From CAIZGX01 sp964511555 (GTDB taxonomy: Bacteria > Bacteroidota > Bacteroidia > Flavobacteriales_D > Sanyastnellaceae): DNA of 64,000 nt. The notes beneath the pieces were generated by a model that worked only from the letters and a program-made list of their open reading frames with translations, was not told the DNA's origin and made no database searches. Positions within the stretch are counted from its first letter, which is position 1, and the number at the start of each line of letters is the position of its first letter. The DNA is taken from positions 1-64,000 of the forward strand of contig CAZEFR010000001.1 of assembly GCA_964511555.1 (NCBI GenBank). The letters are read 5' to 3'. A program made the translations under genes and the position numbers. Shown here in pieces: positions 62,063 to 64,000 of this stretch.

Positions 62063-63139
62063 TTATTTTCTTTGGTTCAAGACTTTCAACTGATTTTCGA
62101 AGTGTATTTTCTTTTCCGGATGAAGTTCAATCAATCGTTTGTAGGCCTTTCTAGCACGATCTATTTTACCTTGAGTAGCATAAAGCTTTGCCATTGTTTC
62201 TGTCACCCAATCAAAGTTTTCTTCCAAACTCTCTTTCGCGAAACTCACTCCAGTATATTGTTCAACCTTACCCGGCGTAATGCGCGGTTCAGTTGCAATG
62301 AACTTCTCTATCAAATCCAACGCTGGTTGAACAGACTCTGTAGATTTTCTTACCTCTTCTTCCCCTCTCTTATCTTCTCTTACCTCTTGTTCTTCCCCTC
62401 TCTTAACTTCTCTTCCCTGTTCTATTATTCCCTCCTCTTCACTCACACTCCTCAGCCAAGTGAACAACGCATCATCTTGTTCAACATTTATTTCAAGGTT
62501 CTTCGAAAGGTCCTCCGGAAGGTCTTGCGAAGCATTTTGCTCTGCATTTCGCTCACTCACCTCCAAAAGTATCGAACTCGAAACGGCAGTTGCTAAAATT
62601 GATTTATCTAAAAAATCTAAATCGGCGACCTCTTCCTCTTCTTGTCTTCCCTTTTCTTCCTCTCTCTTAACTTCTCTTACCTCTATTTCTTCCCCTCTCT
62701 CAACCTCTCTTACCTCCGGTTCTTCCCCTCTCTTATCTTCTCTTACTTCTTGTTTTACCTCTGGTTCTTCATCCATCATCGATGCGGCTAATTCAGCCAG
62801 AGAAGTGGAGTTAGCTGCTGCGCTTGGAGTAACTTCAACAACGGTCTCTGTGATTGTTTCGGTTGGAAGGGTGTCGGCAATTTCAGTTTGCGTTTGCTTC
62901 TGAAGAATAGGCTCCTTCAAAAAACCGTACAGCCATGTTCTGTTGGAATGAAGGGTAGAGGCAAGTGCAATCTGTCCAGAAGTCTTGTGACTTTTATTTT
63001 CTTGGTATGCTTTCGCTAAATACGAATGTGCTAAACTGAACCAAGGATAGTTTTTAGTAATGTCTTCCAGTTCTTCAATAGGCATAGAAGCCAGCAAACG
63101 TGGCGACTTTAATAGCTCATTGAATGGAGAGTTTTTCAT
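62063..63139 (-). CDS. TPR-like protein with repeat-derived middle region
   Basis: A 358-residue protein. The N-terminal 90 residues form helices (SPRLLASMPIEELEDITKNY, YLAKAYQENKSHKTSG split here) and the C-terminal 70 residues a helical repeat (WVTETMAKLYATQGKIDRAR, AYKRLIELHP), both fitting a tetratricopeptide-type protein. The middle (about 125-290) is highly charged, with 11-residue units such as EVREDKRGEE and EVREVERGEE, and holds ASQDLPEDLSKNL, the same peptide as in the glycosyltransferase at 36.1 kb. ATG 63139 overlaps the lptE stop by one base. Located between lptE and secG, so an envelope role is plausible. Homologues likely lack the middle (to be tested). Confidence 0.75.
   Translation of the reverse strand: MKNSPFNELLKSPRLLASMPIEELEDITKNYPWFSLAHSYLAKAYQENKSHKTSGQIALASTLHSNRTWLYGFLKEPILQKQTQTEIADTLPTETITETVVEVTPSAAANSTSLAELAASMMDEEPEVKQEVREDKRGEEPEVREVERGEEIEVREVKREEEKGRQEEEEVADLDFLDKSILATAVSSSILLEVSERNAEQNASQDLPEDLSKNLEINVEQDDALFTWLRSVSEEEGIIEQGREVKRGEEQEVREDKRGEEEVRKSTESVQPALDLIEKFIATEPRITPGKVEQYTGVSFAKESLEENFDWVTETMAKLYATQGKIDRARKAYKRLIELHPEKKIHFENQLKVLNQRK
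62340..62415. repeat. Charged 33-bp repeat, cluster 1
   Basis: Plus strand units of CCCCTCTCTTATCTTCTCTT type; minus strand codes for EVREDKRGEE-like 11-residue units. Two full units here, matching cluster 2 at 62655-62755. Confidence 0.75.
62495..62534. repeat. Palindromic repeat, family 1, inside the TPR-like gene
   Basis: Forty bases that match 36091-36130 at 36 positions, including 24 identical bases at the end (TCCTCCGGAAGGTC and CTTGCGAAGCA). In frame on the minus strand, coding ASQDLPEDLSKNL. Confidence 0.85.
62655..62755. repeat. Charged 33-bp repeat, cluster 2
   Basis: Three tandem units of the same 11-residue pattern (EVREDKRGEEP, EVREVERGEEI, EVREVKREEEK read in protein order), with up to 30 bases identical to cluster 1. 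Confidence 0.8.
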
Positions 63140-63639
63140 TACCAATTTCCTACGCTTGCGTTATAAATTTCTTGAGAGAGTTGATCGTTAATAAGCTTCC
63201 ACAAATCCTCTTGTATCGTGAATAGATTTTCAGTGGCGGCGAAGTCGGCAAATTTCGTAAATGATTTCTCAAAATTCAAATCGGGCTCTAAAGTATTCGT
63301 GTACTTTATTTTTACCGTTATTGAAAGTCGGGTTAAAGATGCTGTTTCGTTGTTTTGAATTGCCATGGGCTGAACCACATACTGAGTTACGCTTCCTTCG
63401 AATTGAAGGTCGCCATTGGTTTCGCTCAGCGAAAGTGGACTTTGCGAAAGCATAACGTCCTTAAGCTCCTCTGTGAGGCGCTGTGAGTAAGTAGGCGAGG
63501 CCAGGGCTGTTTGTGGTTTTAAATAAGAGACCGAAAAAGTTTTTGCTCCGCTGAATTGTCCGCCACTAAAGGAGTATCTTATCTCACACGAAGTGAAAAG
63601 AAGCACTACAATCAGCAATCCAAGGAATTTTATTTTCAT
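63139..63639 (-). CDS. lptE: LPS assembly lipoprotein LptE
   Basis: A 166-residue outer-membrane lipoprotein; lipobox VVLLFTSC with Cys at 18, then EIRYSFSGGQFSGAKTFSV, the start of the Bacteroidota LptE family, and a mixed alpha-beta body with LTEELKDVMLSQSPLSL. It plugs LptD in LPS insertion. Overlaps the sigma-54 regulator by four bases. Confidence 0.87.
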   Translation of the reverse strand: MKIKFLGLLIVVLLFTSCEIRYSFSGGQFSGAKTFSVSYLKPQTALASPTYSQRLTEELKDVMLSQSPLSLSETNGDLQFEGSVTQYVVQPMAIQNNETASLTRLSITVKIKYTNTLEPDLNFEKSFTKFADFAATENLFTIQEDLWKLINDQLSQEIYNASVGNW

Positions 63640-64000
63640 TTACCTAAATCGTATTCTTTTATTTTTCGGTACAAAGTCCTTTCAGAAATACCCAATTCTT
63701 CTGCTGCATATTTTCTTCGATTTCTGTGTTTTTGAAGTGCTTTTTTTATCAGGTCTTTTTCAGTTTGGCTCAACGAAAGTGATTCCTCCACCTCCTCTTC
63801 TTGTTGGTCAATTCCGCTTCCCAAATGTATGATATTACTCGCAGCATTCATTCGAACGGGCATATTCGTGTCTGAGTGTTCATCGGCCTGAAAAACTTTT
63901 TGAAACAATGCCGCATTCTCATCTGAATCAACGAAGTTACTTCCACTCTGAATCATTCCCAAGACTAACTTCTTCAAATCAGTTAAGTCGTTACGCATAT
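63636..64000 (-). CDS. Sigma-54-dependent transcriptional regulator, C-terminal part (partial)
   Basis: The last 121 codons of a gene that continues past the window end. The C-terminal 45 residues are a Fis-type helix-turn-helix (EKDLIKKALQKHRNRRKYAAEELGIS split here; ERTLYRKIKEYDL). The linker before it is Ser/Glu-rich. Together with the ELGISERTLYRKIK motif this fits an NtrC-type sigma-54 activator whose AAA+ domain lies outside. The ATG at 63998 is internal. It overlaps lptE by ATGA, so it leads the lptE unit. Confidence 0.82.
   Translation of the reverse strand, partial: MRNDLTDLKKLVLGMIQSGSNFVDSDENAALFQKVFQADEHSDTNMPVRMNAASNIIHLGSGIDQQEEEVEESLSLSQTEKDLIKKALQKHRNRRKYAAEELGISERTLYRKIKEYDLGK

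Overview
The window looks like a scaffold piece from a Bacteroidota genome, most likely of the class Flavobacteriia (a Crocinitomicaceae- or Cryomorphaceae-like lineage is a guess). Reasons: a full-length SprA, the type IX secretion (T9SS) translocon; at least four proteins ending in T9SS sorting domains of type A or B; Bacteroidota-specific families (Omp28, DUF6029, DUF6089/PorG, DUF6428, DUF6629); AT-rich DNA; and promoters of the TTG-N18-TAnnTTTG type. No phage, insertion sequence, rRNA operon or CRISPR array is visible. One 100-N scaffold gap lies at 5815-5914.

Region 1 (1-8.6 kb): the tail of one T9SS substrate, a periplasmic-propeller histidine kinase, a LytTR response regulator, then a large T9SS surface protein with MopE-type DDDCD repeats. 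The two surface proteins share an almost identical last 20 codons and terminator, so a sensor-regulator pair sits between two paralogues. Region 2 (8.6-17 kb): small stand-alone genes, an AAA_14/DUF4143 ATPase with a 14-bp inverted repeat upstream, tRNA-Asn, RseP-type site-2 protease, tRNA-Leu, a repeat tract, and a four-gene arsenic operon (arsR, DUF6428, acr3, arsC). Region 3 (17-34.4 kb): a TolB-like propeller/barrel protein with a degenerate peptidase domain, an M28 peptidase, CysS, threonine dehydrogenase, QueA, PpiD, then an operon read leftward (T9SS type-B protein, coaX, barrel protein, lptC, small membrane protein, CNNM-type protein), and a FabK-like enzyme.

Region 4 (34.4-42.5 kb): outer-membrane and extracytoplasmic thiol functions: PorG-like barrel, a glycosyltransferase carrying an inserted repeat, PorT-like barrel, Omp28, DUF6029, TlpA-like thioredoxin, a secreted thioredoxin-fold T9SS substrate and a small T9SS substrate. 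Region 5 (42.5-54.4 kb): maeB-ruvA-sprA, followed by a VTC-domain protein paired with a DUF4956 membrane protein. Region 6 (54.4-59.6 kb): a leftward operon DUF4258-M20-neuB and a rightward ABC operon whose permease has an 18-histidine periplasmic stretch. Region 7 (59.6-64 kb): groEL, groES, secG, a repeat-rich TPR-like protein, lptE and the C-terminus of a sigma-54 activator.

The most unusual signals are a short palindromic repeat that appears inside two unrelated coding regions in the same reading frame (36.1 kb and 62.5 kb) and between genes (13.4-13.6 kb); the His-rich ABC transporter with its Cys-containing partner; the duplicated MopE-repeat surface proteins around a two-component system; and several genes whose -7 promoter box ends exactly four bases before the ATG, implying leaderless transcripts.
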